Below are positions 8,621 through 17,508 of a DNA stretch of 64,000 nt, in pieces; position 1 is the first letter of the stretch, and every line of letters starts with the position of its first letter. Source of the DNA: Bacteroidota bacterium (GTDB taxonomy: Bacteria; Bacteroidota; Bacteroidia; B-17B0; Aurantibacillaceae). The position numbers were made by a program, and so were the translations under genes. Where the stretch lies: positions 120,542 through 184,541 of the forward strand of contig JAAFIQ010000005.1 of assembly GCA_013298715.1 (NCBI GenBank). The letters are read 5' to 3'. Below the pieces are notes generated by a model. That model did no database searches and was not told the origin of the DNA. It was given only the letters and a program-made list of their open reading frames with translations.

Positions 8621-10479
8621 AGATATTGGGAATTTCAGCATATTATCACGATTCGGCAGCTGCCTTGGTTATTGATGGCAAAATAATTTCGGCGGCGCAA
8701 GAAGAACGTTTTACGCGTAAAAAGCATACGGCTGATTTTCCTATAAATGCTATTAAATTTTGTTTGCAGGACTCTGGCTTAACAATTGATGATTTAGATG
8801 CTGTTGTTTTTTATGATAAACCTTTTCTGAAATTTGAACGCTTACTCGAAACCTATTTTGCATTTGCACCAAAGGGTTTACTTTCTTTTTTAAAAGCCAT
8901 GCCCGTTTGGTTAAGCGAAAAATTATTCTTAAAAAAATGCATTAAAGATGAGTTGAAAAAAATTAAAGCTTTCGATTCTAAAAAACTAAAACTCTTATTT
9001 ACCGAACATCATTTATCGCATGCCGCCAGTGCTTTTTATCCATCGCCTTTTGAAGAGGCCGCTATACTCACTATTGATGGTGTGGGTGAATGGTGCACTG
9101 CCTCTTTTAGTCATGGAGAGCAGGGGAAAATACAATTATTGAAGGAAATGAATTTCCCTCATTCAGTTGGCTTGCTGTATTCAGCCTTTACCTACTATCT
9201 GGGATTTACAGTTAATTCGGGCGAATACAAATTAATGGGTTTAGCACCTTATGGTAATAAAGATTCAGAGCAAGTCAATCAATTTATAAAACTTATCAAA
9301 ACGCATCTTGTAGATATAAAGGAAGATGGTTCTGTTTTTTTACACCAAAACTATTTTAATTATGCTGTTGGTTTAACCATGACCTATAATAACAAATGGG
9401 AAAAATTGTTTGGATTTAAAAAAAGAAATGAAGAGGACGAATTAATACAAGCACATTGCAATCTGGCTTTAGCCATTCAACTTGTTACCGAAGAAATTGT
9501 AATTAAAATGGTTACAGCGTTAAAACGCATAACAAATTCTGAAAATTTATGCATGGCGGGTGGTGTTGCATTAAACTGTGTAGCGAACGGAAAATTACAA
9601 CAGCTTAATTTATTTAAAAATATTTACATTCAACCGGCAGCGGGTGATTCAGGCGCAGCATTAGGTGCGGCCCTGGCAATCAGTAACATGTATTTTAATG
9701 AGCCCCGAATGTATAGTAAGGATTCCGATCAAATGCAGGGTTCGTATTTAGGACCTTATTTTTCAGAAAAGGAAATTGAAGTAATGTGTAAACGATTCAA
9801 TACAGTTTATAAGAAGCATGAAGATTTTAATGATGTAACCTCTGAGATTGCTAAAAAAATAAGTGAAGGGAACGTAGTTGGCTGGTTTCAAGACCGCATG
9901 GAATTTGGACCAAGAGCATTAGGAAATAGAAGCATTTTGGCAGATGCCAGAAGCGAAGACATGCAAAAAAAGCTGAATCTTAAAATTAAAAACAGAGAAG
10001 GTTTCCGTCCCTTTGCCCCATCGGTATTGGTAGAAGATGTTCAGGAATGTTTTGAAATAAGTACAACATCTCCTTATATGTTGTTCGTTACTCCTATACA
10101 AGCTAAGTATAGAGAGCTTTTGCCAAGTAATTACAACGAACTTAAACTATGGGATAAGTTGTATGTTAAACGGAGCAAGTTGCTAGCAATTACGCATGTT
10201 GATTTTTCAGCGCGCGTACAAACAGTTCATGCAGAAACTAATAAAAAATATTACGATTTAATTCAAGCCTGTAAAAAACTAACGGGTGTTGGTGTTCTTG
10301 TAAACACGAGTTTTAATGTGCGCGGCGAACCGATTGTATGTAAGCCGGATGAAGCGTACCGATGTTTTATGAGCACAGATATGGATTATTTGGTGATAAA
10401 TAATTTTATATTCGAAAAAACGAAACAGCTTAATTGGGAGGATAAATCGAAATGGTTAACTAAATTTGAAAAGGATTAA
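8617..10479 (+). CDS. NodU/CmcH-type carbamoyltransferase
   Basis: A 620-aa O-carbamoyltransferase. The N-terminal ASKHA-fold domain (about 1-350) begins ILGISAYYHDSAAALV and has HHLSHAASAF (H131, H132, H135), the metal/carbamoyl-adenylate site, and MAGGVALNC. The C-terminal domain (about 390-590) has DRMEFGPRALGNRSILADAR and NTSFNVRGEPIV. Family members use carbamoyl phosphate and ATP to carbamoylate a hydroxyl of a sugar or antibiotic. It is followed immediately by DUF5989, SxtJ-like and SGNH genes, a recurrent module with this enzyme class. It probably carbamoylates a sugar made by this locus. Confidence 0.93.
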   Translation: MKILGISAYYHDSAAALVIDGKIISAAQEERFTRKKHTADFPINAIKFCLQDSGLTIDDLDAVVFYDKPFLKFERLLETYFAFAPKGLLSFLKAMPVWLSEKLFLKKCIKDELKKIKAFDSKKLKLLFTEHHLSHAASAFYPSPFEEAAILTIDGVGEWCTASFSHGEQGKIQLLKEMNFPHSVGLLYSAFTYYLGFTVNSGEYKLMGLAPYGNKDSEQVNQFIKLIKTHLVDIKEDGSVFLHQNYFNYAVGLTMTYNNKWEKLFGFKKRNEEDELIQAHCNLALAIQLVTEEIVIKMVTALKRITNSENLCMAGGVALNCVANGKLQQLNLFKNIYIQPAAGDSGAALGAALAISNMYFNEPRMYSKDSDQMQGSYLGPYFSEKEIEVMCKRFNTVYKKHEDFNDVTSEIAKKISEGNVVGWFQDRMEFGPRALGNRSILADARSEDMQKKLNLKIKNREGFRPFAPSVLVEDVQECFEISTTSPYMLFVTPIQAKYRELLPSNYNELKLWDKLYVKRSKLLAITHVDFSARVQTVHAETNKKYYDLIQACKKLTGVGVLVNTSFNVRGEPIVCKPDEAYRCFMSTDMDYLVINNFIFEKTKQLNWEDKSKWLTKFEKD

Positions 10480-10480
10480 A

Positions 10481-10630
10481 ATGGAATTTCTAAAAGACAT
10501 ATTTCTATTTTTAAAAGAGCGTAAACGGTTTTGGTTAATGCCGGTTATACTAGTTTTATTATTATTAGGTGTTTTACTTGTTTTTGGCGGAAGTTCAGCC
10601 ATAGCGCCATTTATTTATTCGTTGTTTTAA
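10481..10630 (+). CDS. DUF5989 family membrane micro-protein
   Basis: A 49-aa protein: an amphipathic N-terminus (MEFLKDIFLFLKERKRFW), one hydrophobic helix (about residues 19-35) and a conserved end SAIAPFIYSLF. This is the DUF5989 pattern, a short protein regularly found beside carbamoyltransferases. It starts one base after the carbamoyltransferase stop, and its stop codon shares a base with the next start (TAATG). It may anchor or assist the carbamoyltransferase at the membrane; its biochemical role is unknown. Confidence 0.82.
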   Translation: MEFLKDIFLFLKERKRFWLMPVILVLLLLGVLLVFGGSSAIAPFIYSLF

Positions 10631-10995
10631 TGAAGGCTATTTCAAATATTTATAAAACTATTCTTGTACTTGTTGTTGCATCTAGCACTTTTTATTTTAT
10701 TACTAAACACAATTATTTTTTATATGTTGGCGGTGCTATTGGTTTTGTATCAATTCTCTCTGAAGTAGCTGCAAATGCTATCCATTGGACTTGGATGAAG
10801 TTTTCAAAACTCCTTAGCTACATTATGCCAAATGTAATTTTAAGTAGTGTTTTCTTTTTGATTTTAACGCCAATTGCTTTGTTGCAAAAACTATTTAAAA
10901 AAAACAAAACTTTTCTTATTTCCAATAGTTTAAAATCAACATTTATTGAAAGCAATAAAACGTTCGAAAAAACTAACTTTGAAAAACCATGGTAA
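10630..10995 (+). CDS. SxtJ-like membrane protein
   Basis: A 121-aa protein from the ATG at 10630, which overlaps the stop of the DUF5989 gene. Upstream in-frame codons back to 10531 lie inside that gene and are not a likely start. It has two or three hydrophobic helices (about 10-28, 32-48, 62-85). The segment WTWMKFSKLLSYIMPNVILS followed by FFLILTPIALLQKLF fits the SxtJ family, named from the saxitoxin cluster and found next to carbamoyltransferases. Function unknown. The next gene starts 6 bases before this one ends. Confidence 0.75.
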   Translation: MKAISNIYKTILVLVVASSTFYFITKHNYFLYVGGAIGFVSILSEVAANAIHWTWMKFSKLLSYIMPNVILSSVFFLILTPIALLQKLFKKNKTFLISNSLKSTFIESNKTFEKTNFEKPW

Positions 10996-12125
10996 CTGTG
11001 CTTAAAAGTCTTAAAAAAAGAGTTACGCCAGAGCGTAAACGCAGACTAAAAATACAAAGTTTTATTTTTTTAGGCTTGTTTATTTTAGCTGAAATTGTTT
11101 TGCGTTTGTTCGGTATGCGCGCTGGTACGCTTATCGACGACTTTAAAATTCAAGAGAATCCTGTATACGAGCAAAGATTCACAGCAGATGAATTAGGAAT
11201 TAATTATCTTAAAAAAGGTGCTACTACGTTTATGCTTGGTACAAAAATTAATGAACAAGGTTTTAGAGATAGCATTAACTATACAAAAGAAATAATTGAT
11301 TCCATAAAAACTATTGCCAAACAAGAAGTGATAATGATTATTGGCGATTCATATGTAGAGGGGTGTTGCGCAGATACTGTTACCAATTCGTTTCCTGATA
11401 TCATTAATCGAAACAAAAAGTATAAAGTTTTAAATATGGGTATATCAGGTACTGACCCACTGCAATACCAATTGATGGCGCAAAAATATTTACCCTTATT
11501 TAAGCCAGCTAAAGTAGTGGTAGCATTTTATTTTGGAAATGATATTTTGACTTTTGAGCGTAACGCTACGCCCAACTCACCGCTCACTTTTCCTTTTAAA
11601 GATAATAAATGGATTTTTGGTGTAGCACCAAATCATTTATCGCAAAAATTGAATTATAGTTTTAAAACAGCCGAAGAGGCTTATCAGTTCTATGTTGATA
11701 AGTACACGCTAACTGGAAGCAATAGAAATAGTCTGGAAAAAGTATTGAGGTACAGTGTCATTCTTTCCAAAATTTATTTGTATTTGGAGCATCGTAGAGC
11801 ACTTAAATTATGGAATAGTAAAGGTATTGTTTACAATTGGGATGGTTTTGATATTGCTCATAAACGATTGACTAGGATAAAAGCAATAGCCGACTCCCTA
11901 AATATACAAGCCTTTTTTGTGGGAATACCAAGTCCTGAGGAAGCTTCAAAAAAAGAAAATTTAATAGTAAAGTATAAAGACTTGTTTAAAGAACTGGAGT
12001 GGCGCGTCCCTAAAAACCTTACCAAAGAGGATTACGATGGTATGAATCTATCGAATCACTTTAATAATGCAGGACATAAAAAGTATGCTGAATTTTTGCA
12101 ACAATACCTCGAATCAAAAAAATAG
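10989..12125 (+). CDS. Membrane-anchored SGNH/GDSL hydrolase
   Basis: A 378-aa protein with an N-terminal membrane helix (about residues 23-40) followed by a periplasmic SGNH-hydrolase fold. Block I is IIGDSYVEG with nucleophile S121, block III is FYFGNDIL, and block V is NHFNNAGH, where the usual Asp of DxxH is Asn. Family members act as acyl transferases or esterases on glycans and lipids, such as O-acetylation partners. It overlaps the SxtJ-like gene by 7 bases and completes the carbamoyltransferase-DUF5989-SxtJ-SGNH module. A likely role is adding or removing an acyl group on the surface glycan; this is inference. Confidence 0.82.
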   Translation: MVTVLKSLKKRVTPERKRRLKIQSFIFLGLFILAEIVLRLFGMRAGTLIDDFKIQENPVYEQRFTADELGINYLKKGATTFMLGTKINEQGFRDSINYTKEIIDSIKTIAKQEVIMIIGDSYVEGCCADTVTNSFPDIINRNKKYKVLNMGISGTDPLQYQLMAQKYLPLFKPAKVVVAFYFGNDILTFERNATPNSPLTFPFKDNKWIFGVAPNHLSQKLNYSFKTAEEAYQFYVDKYTLTGSNRNSLEKVLRYSVILSKIYLYLEHRRALKLWNSKGIVYNWDGFDIAHKRLTRIKAIADSLNIQAFFVGIPSPEEASKKENLIVKYKDLFKELEWRVPKNLTKEDYDGMNLSNHFNNAGHKKYAEFLQQYLESKK

Positions 12126-12128
12126 AAA

Positions 12129-13139
12129 GTGGGAAAAAGTATATCCATAAATACGTTCTTTATTTTTTTTGTAAAAAAGTTGCGACTAAGCAACCCTTGG
12201 AAATTTAAAGTGCCTTTTTTAATTTCTATCTTGTATTTTGTTTGTTTAATTTGCTGTTTAGTTGAAGCTAATCCTCTAGTTTCATTTTTAGTTTCAGTAT
12301 CAGTAATTATAGGTGTTTCTGGAATTGGATATTTAACTAACGATTTAGGTGATAAAAATAAAGATGCGCTAATTTCAAAAGAGAATGCCACTTCAAATTT
12401 ATCCACCGTAAGTTTATTCATACTATTTTTATTGTTTTTTGCATTGACTTTCTTGCCTTGGTTTTATTTATATTTTAACTATATAAGTTTAGTTTTATTA
12501 GGGTTAGAAATCTTTTTGTTTTTTGCTTATGCTTTTCCACCCTTTCGTTTTAAAGAGAAAGGAATTTTTGGAGTTATAACGGATTCATTGTATGCGCATG
12601 CTATACCAGCACTTTTAGCCACTTTTACTTTTTACAGAATGAATCAAGTTTTTAAATCGGATATTATTTATTTTACAAGCACATTACTAACTTGGCAATT
12701 TATTTTAGGAGTTAGAAATATAATTTTACATCAATTAAAAGATTATGAAAATGACATCAATTCTAATACTAAAACCTTTGTTACAAATTATGGAATTGAA
12801 AAATCCGTTTTATTAGTCAAAAAAATACTATTACCCTTTGAGCTCATTTCGTTTTTACTATTTTGTTCATTTCTATCTTTTAAATTTCACTTATTTGCCT
12901 TCTTAGTTATAACTTATTGGATTTATAAAATTTTTAACGAACGAAAAAATACCCCCTCATTTAATTATAAAGATTTTGCTTATAAATTTTTAGATGATTT
13001 ATACTTACAGTGGCTGCCTTTGGTTGCATTGATTTTATTATGCATCCAATACATCGCATTTACACCAATTGCTCTATTACATTTGATTCTGTTTAGAAGT
13101 GAAGTAAAAACGTATCTTATTAATTATTTCAAGAGGTAA
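12129..13139 (+). CDS. UbiA-superfamily prenyltransferase-like membrane protein
   Basis: A 336-aa integral membrane protein with about eight hydrophobic segments. It has both Asp-rich motifs of the UbiA superfamily: NDLGDKNKD (N71, D72, D75, D79) and KDYENDINSNT (D205, D209), which bind Mg2+-diphosphate. It starts at GTG (12129), three bases after the SGNH stop, and its own stop overlaps the next ATG. UbiA enzymes transfer prenyl chains to aromatics or make polyprenyl-phosphate sugars (as decaprenyl-phosphate phosphoribosyltransferase does). In this locus a role on a lipid-linked sugar donor is plausible; the substrate cannot be read from the sequence. Confidence 0.75.
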   Translation: MGKSISINTFFIFFVKKLRLSNPWKFKVPFLISILYFVCLICCLVEANPLVSFLVSVSVIIGVSGIGYLTNDLGDKNKDALISKENATSNLSTVSLFILFLLFFALTFLPWFYLYFNYISLVLLGLEIFLFFAYAFPPFRFKEKGIFGVITDSLYAHAIPALLATFTFYRMNQVFKSDIIYFTSTLLTWQFILGVRNIILHQLKDYENDINSNTKTFVTNYGIEKSVLLVKKILLPFELISFLLFCSFLSFKFHLFAFLVITYWIYKIFNERKNTPSFNYKDFAYKFLDDLYLQWLPLVALILLCIQYIAFTPIALLHLILFRSEVKTYLINYFKR

Positions 13140-14245
13140 TGAATTTAGCGATTGTATCTACCAATAAAGACAAGTATTCTGAAACTTTTATACATAATCA
13201 TATAAGGTTGTTACCCGCTACTATTCATTTTTTATTTGATGGATATTTACCCAAACAATACAGTGTAGATAAAGGGATTACATCACATTCTATTTTAGAT
13301 TTAAAAAAAAAATCCTTTAAAAATTTATTTAAAACAGAACAAGAAGAGCACTTATCAAGTATTGAACGTTATTTAGTAAAAAATAAAATTGATGTTATTC
13401 TTTGTGAGTACGGTCCAAGCGGAACGGAAATGATGCACATTGCAAAACGTTTAAACATTCCACTAGTAGTGCATTTTCATGGGTACGATGCTTATCGATA
13501 TGATATTTTAAGTTCGTATGGTAAAAAATATTTAGAACTATTTCAAATAGCTTGCGCAATAATTGTTGTTTCAAAACACATGTATACACAATTAATAAAA
13601 TTGGGTTGTCCCGAAAACAAATTACATTGCATAGTTTATGGAATAGATACAACTATTTTTAAAAATAGAATTAATCAATTAAAAGAACCTTTGTTTATTA
13701 GCTGCGGACGTTTCGTTGAAAAAAAATCGCCACAATCTACCATTAAAGCATTTAAATTAGTTTTACGGGAATCCCCCAATGCCAAATTAATAATGATAGG
13801 GGACGGCGAATTATTACAAGAGTGTAAAAATTTAGTACAAGAATTAAACATTTCTCAATCAGTTGAATTTAAAGGCGTTCAAATACAAAAACAAATTGCG
13901 CAATTGTATAATCAAGCGCTTGCTTTTATTCAGCATTCTGTAACAACCCATCAAAATGACTCGGAAGGAACACCGTTAACCATTATGGAAGCCATGTGTT
14001 CTGGTTTAGCCGTTGTTTCTACTAAACATGCAGGCATTGTTGATGTTATAACTGATGGCTATACTGGTTTTATGATAGATGAAAATGATATTGAAACCAT
14101 GGCAAAGCACATGATTTTTTTACTTGAAAATCCTGAAAGAGCTTTAAAATTAGGCGAAGCAGCTTCTCAGTTTATTATTTCAAATCATACGTTAGAAATA
14201 TATACGCAAAGACTTTGGAAGGTAATTGAAAATGCAAAAAAATAA
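13139..14245 (+). CDS. GT4-family glycosyltransferase
   Basis: A 368-aa GT-B fold glycosyltransferase. The C-terminal donor-binding half contains FISCGRFVEKKSPQ, KLIMIGDGELL and SEGTPLTIMEAMCSGLAVVS, the last being the EX7E donor motif of family GT4 (WcaL/colanic-acid-like). The acceptor half is residues 1-170 and includes HFHGYDAYR. It is coupled to the UbiA-like gene by a TAATG overlap. It is likely cytoplasmic and transfers a hexose from a nucleotide sugar to the growing glycan; neither donor nor acceptor can be predicted. Confidence 0.88.
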   Translation: MNLAIVSTNKDKYSETFIHNHIRLLPATIHFLFDGYLPKQYSVDKGITSHSILDLKKKSFKNLFKTEQEEHLSSIERYLVKNKIDVILCEYGPSGTEMMHIAKRLNIPLVVHFHGYDAYRYDILSSYGKKYLELFQIACAIIVVSKHMYTQLIKLGCPENKLHCIVYGIDTTIFKNRINQLKEPLFISCGRFVEKKSPQSTIKAFKLVLRESPNAKLIMIGDGELLQECKNLVQELNISQSVEFKGVQIQKQIAQLYNQALAFIQHSVTTHQNDSEGTPLTIMEAMCSGLAVVSTKHAGIVDVITDGYTGFMIDENDIETMAKHMIFLLENPERALKLGEAASQFIISNHTLEIYTQRLWKVIENAKK

Positions 14246-14273
14246 TTAAGTTTGTCGTAAATCAATTAAGATA

Positions 14274-15248
14274 ATGAATGCATTAATACTTGGCGCAGGC
14301 GGATTTATTGGAAATCATTTAGCAGCACGCTTAAAAAGCGAAGGGTATTATGTATGTGGTATTGATTTGAAATATCCTGAGTTTAACACAAGTACTTGCG
14401 ATTATTTTATAATTGGAGATTTGCGGGATTATGAATTTTGCAAAGCACATGTTACTTCTAAGTATAATGAAGTGTATCAGTTAGCCGCCGATATGGGTGG
14501 AGCAGGCTACATCTTTACTGGCGAAAATGATTATAATGTCATGCACAATTCTGCATTAATTAATTTGAATGTAAGTAAGCTAGCAATCGAAAATAAAATA
14601 GATAAAATTTTTTATTCTTCTTCTGCTTGCGTTTATGCTAAACATAATCAATTAGATGCCAATAATCCTAAGTGCAGCGAAGATTCTGCCTATCCTGCCG
14701 ATCCAGATAGTGAGTATGGTTGGGAAAAATTATTTGGTGAGCGTTTATATTTATCCGCCTATCGAAATTATAATTTGCAAGTACGCATTGCTCGTTTTCA
14801 CAATGTTTACGGACCGAATGGAATTTTTAATAATGGAAAAGAAAAAGCGCCAGCAGCTTTATGCAGAAAAGTAGCAGAGGCAAATAACGGCGATACTATC
14901 GAAATTTGGGGCTCTGGAAATCAAAGTCGCTCGTTTTTATATATTGATGATTGTTTGGATGCTATTAGAAAGTTGATGAGTTCTAATTTTGTTGCACCAG
15001 TTAATATTGGTTCTGAGGAGCGAATTACTATTAACGATTTTGCAAGATTGATTATTAAAATTTCTGGTAAAACTATTTCATTAAAAAACATTGAAGGACC
15101 TGTTGGTGTTAATGGACGTAGTTCTCATAATGATTTAATTAAAAAAGAAACGAATTGGGAGCCACAATTTAGCTTAGAGCAAGGAATAGCTAAAACCTAT
15201 CATTGGATTAGTGAGCAACTAACTGATACAGTAAAATTCAATCAATAG
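14274..15248 (+). CDS. GDP-mannose 3,5-epimerase-like SDR enzyme
   Basis: A 324-aa extended short-chain dehydrogenase/reductase. It has the NAD-binding motif GAGGFIGNH (7-15) and catalytic YxxxK at Y148-K152 (SEYGWEK). It also has the motifs ADMGGAGYI (72-80), SSSACVY with C119, and GKEKAPAALCRK. The last features are typical of GDP-mannose 3,5-epimerase, which makes GDP-L-galactose or GDP-L-gulose, rather than of UDP-glucose epimerases. It probably supplies an unusual hexose to the locus. The assignment to that exact reaction is by motif resemblance only. Confidence 0.78.
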   Translation: MNALILGAGGFIGNHLAARLKSEGYYVCGIDLKYPEFNTSTCDYFIIGDLRDYEFCKAHVTSKYNEVYQLAADMGGAGYIFTGENDYNVMHNSALINLNVSKLAIENKIDKIFYSSSACVYAKHNQLDANNPKCSEDSAYPADPDSEYGWEKLFGERLYLSAYRNYNLQVRIARFHNVYGPNGIFNNGKEKAPAALCRKVAEANNGDTIEIWGSGNQSRSFLYIDDCLDAIRKLMSSNFVAPVNIGSEERITINDFARLIIKISGKTISLKNIEGPVGVNGRSSHNDLIKKETNWEPQFSLEQGIAKTYHWISEQLTDTVKFNQ

Positions 15249-15324
15249 TACTCTTATATGTCCTTAGATGTCTTATATGGTTAAAAAATGAAACATTCCT
15301 TTTCTGGTTCAATATTAAAATTAA

Positions 15325-16362
15325 ATGTCTAACTCCAAAAATCCTTATCTATCAATAGTCGCAGCTTCTCGCAATGATAATCATGGAGGAGATATGTTGA
15401 AGCGTATGCGTGTTTTTGTTCTTGGGTTAATTCATCAATGCAACAAATTCAAATTACCATGTGAGCTAATTATGGTAGAATGGAATCCGATTGCGGGAGA
15501 GAAATTATTACATGAAGTTTTGCCATCAGTTACAGCAAAAGACTTTCTTTCTATTCGTTACATTGTTGTTCCTAATGAGTTGCATTCCAAACTACAATTC
15601 TCCAACAAGCTTCCTTTGTTTCAAATGATTGCCAAGAACGTTGGTATCAGAAGAGCTTCTGCCGATTTTGTTTTATGTACCAATGTAGATTTACTTTTTT
15701 CGGATGAATTATTTGAACGTTTGAGTAAGCGCAATTTGCAACATGGAAATTTTTACCGAGCCAATCGTTGCGATATTCCAAATACAATTCAAGAAACTTG
15801 GACAATTGACGAACAATTAAAATTTTGTAAAGCCAATATCAAATTACGTAATGGTAAAAACGCCGATTATTCTAATTTTGCCGATACACAAGGTTTCTTA
15901 TTCAAATACCCAGTATTTATACCCTTGCTAAAAGTTTTATCAAAAGTGAAAGCAAGCTATGCCAAATCAAGTTTAGACAAGTTAAACACCTTAGATTTTG
16001 ATGCCTGTGGTGATTTTACCTTGATGAGTAAACAAAATTGGATAGACCTACAAGGCTACCCTGAATTAGAAATATACTCCATACATATTGATTCGATGGG
16101 TATTATAGCGGCTTCTGCTTTTGGGTTAAAGCAAGTTATTTTTAGTGGGGAAGAATGCAGCTATCATATAGAACACAGCGGTGGATGGGAGTTCAAGAAT
16201 CCAATTGACAGAATACATTTTTACATAAAGTTTCCGATGATGGATTGGTGGACGGTTCGCCAAGCCGGACTTTATATGATTGAAAACAAAGCCAAGTGGA
16301 ATTTGAATAAGGAAGATTGGGGATTTAACAATCTAACTTTAGAAGAAATTCAGTTGCAGTAA
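15325..16362 (+). CDS. Putative GT-A glycosyltransferase
   Basis: A 345-aa protein I place tentatively in the GT-A glycosyltransferases. It opens with YLSIVAASRNDNHGG, a nucleotide-binding-like beta-strand start, and has an acidic motif TNVDLLFSDELF where a DxD metal site would be expected. QNWIDLQGYPEL is also typical of the late part of GT2-like domains. It has no transmembrane segments. It lies between the epimerase and dehydrogenase genes on the same strand, 76 bases after the former. Donor and acceptor are unknown. Confidence 0.65.
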   Translation: MSNSKNPYLSIVAASRNDNHGGDMLKRMRVFVLGLIHQCNKFKLPCELIMVEWNPIAGEKLLHEVLPSVTAKDFLSIRYIVVPNELHSKLQFSNKLPLFQMIAKNVGIRRASADFVLCTNVDLLFSDELFERLSKRNLQHGNFYRANRCDIPNTIQETWTIDEQLKFCKANIKLRNGKNADYSNFADTQGFLFKYPVFIPLLKVLSKVKASYAKSSLDKLNTLDFDACGDFTLMSKQNWIDLQGYPELEIYSIHIDSMGIIAASAFGLKQVIFSGEECSYHIEHSGGWEFKNPIDRIHFYIKFPMMDWWTVRQAGLYMIENKAKWNLNKEDWGFNNLTLEEIQLQ

Positions 16363-16398
16363 CTTGGCTATAATATCTTTTATATATTTGAAAAGGGA

Positions 16399-17508
16399 AT
16401 GAAAAAAATTGCAATCATAGGTATTGGTCGTTTAGGTTTGTGTTTGGCCTTAAACATTGAAAAGGCAGGCTATTCTGTTTTAGGAATTGATGTTTCGGAA
16501 AAATATGTTGCTGCAATTAATTCTAAAAGTTTTCATTCATCAGAGCCTTATGTGAATGAATATTTAACTGCTTCTAAAAATTTTGTTGTTTCAACGCATA
16601 TTCAAGAAATTTTTGAAAAAGAATATAATATTATTTTTCTAGTGTTACCAACTCCTTCTAAATCTTCCGGTGAATTTAGTCATCACTATATTGATGAAGT
16701 AATTGAAAACCTTGCTAAATATGGTAAACAACCTATCACAAAACATCTTGTTATTAATAGCACCTGTATGCCAGGTTACTGCGATTCTATAAAAGAAAAA
16801 TTATCAGCCTTAAATTATACGCTTACTTATAATCCAGAGTTTATTGCGCAAGGAAGTATTATCAAAGACCAGCAATATCCCGATCAGGTTTTAATTGGAG
16901 AAACAGATGCCGAAGTAGGAGATATGCTGCAAACGATTTATTCAAAAATTTGTAAAAATACACCACGCTATTGCCGCATGTCGTTGTTAAGTGCCGAAAT
17001 TACTAAGCTTGCAACCAATTGTTTTTTAACTACAAAGATTTCGTTTGCAAATGCTATTGGTGATATTGCTACAAAAGTGGGAGCTGAACCCGAAAAAATT
17101 TTAGAAGCTATTGGAGCCGATTCGCGTATTGGTAATGCCTATTTTAAATATGGATTTGGTTATGGTGGTCCTTGCTTTCCTAGAGATAATAAAGCTTTTA
17201 CACAGTTTGCAGCAAATAATAATTACGCAATGCTTATTAGTGAAGCTACTGATAAAACAAATAAAACGCATCATGATTTTTTAGTAGAACAATGGAAACT
17301 AAAATTTGAAAAAAGCGAGCAAATTATTTTTGATTCGGTAACTTATAAAAAAGGAACAGATATTATAGAAGAATCGCAACAGTTACAATTAGCTATTTCA
17401 TTAGCAAAAGCAGGACATCAAGTAGTTATTAAAGAAAGTTCTACTGTTATAAAATTATTGATGGATGCTTACTCAAATTTATTTACCTACCAAATAAATG
17501 ATAACTAA
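16399..17508 (+). CDS. UDP-glucose/GDP-mannose dehydrogenase family enzyme
   Basis: A 369-aa nucleotide-sugar dehydrogenase that converts a sugar C6 alcohol to a uronic acid with NAD+. The Rossmann motif is GIGRLGLCLA (8-17). The catalytic region is ITKLATNCF (K203, N207), with the active-site Cys C259 in GGPCFPRDN. At 369 residues it is shorter than the usual ~430; the C-terminal domain is compact but keeps DSVTYKKGTD. Its end overlaps the next gene by 11 bases. It likely supplies an acidic sugar; whether the substrate is UDP-glucose, a HexNAc or GDP-mannose cannot be told. Confidence 0.85.
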   Translation: MKKIAIIGIGRLGLCLALNIEKAGYSVLGIDVSEKYVAAINSKSFHSSEPYVNEYLTASKNFVVSTHIQEIFEKEYNIIFLVLPTPSKSSGEFSHHYIDEVIENLAKYGKQPITKHLVINSTCMPGYCDSIKEKLSALNYTLTYNPEFIAQGSIIKDQQYPDQVLIGETDAEVGDMLQTIYSKICKNTPRYCRMSLLSAEITKLATNCFLTTKISFANAIGDIATKVGAEPEKILEAIGADSRIGNAYFKYGFGYGGPCFPRDNKAFTQFAANNNYAMLISEATDKTNKTHHDFLVEQWKLKFEKSEQIIFDSVTYKKGTDIIEESQQLQLAISLAKAGHQVVIKESSTVIKLLMDAYSNLFTYQINDN

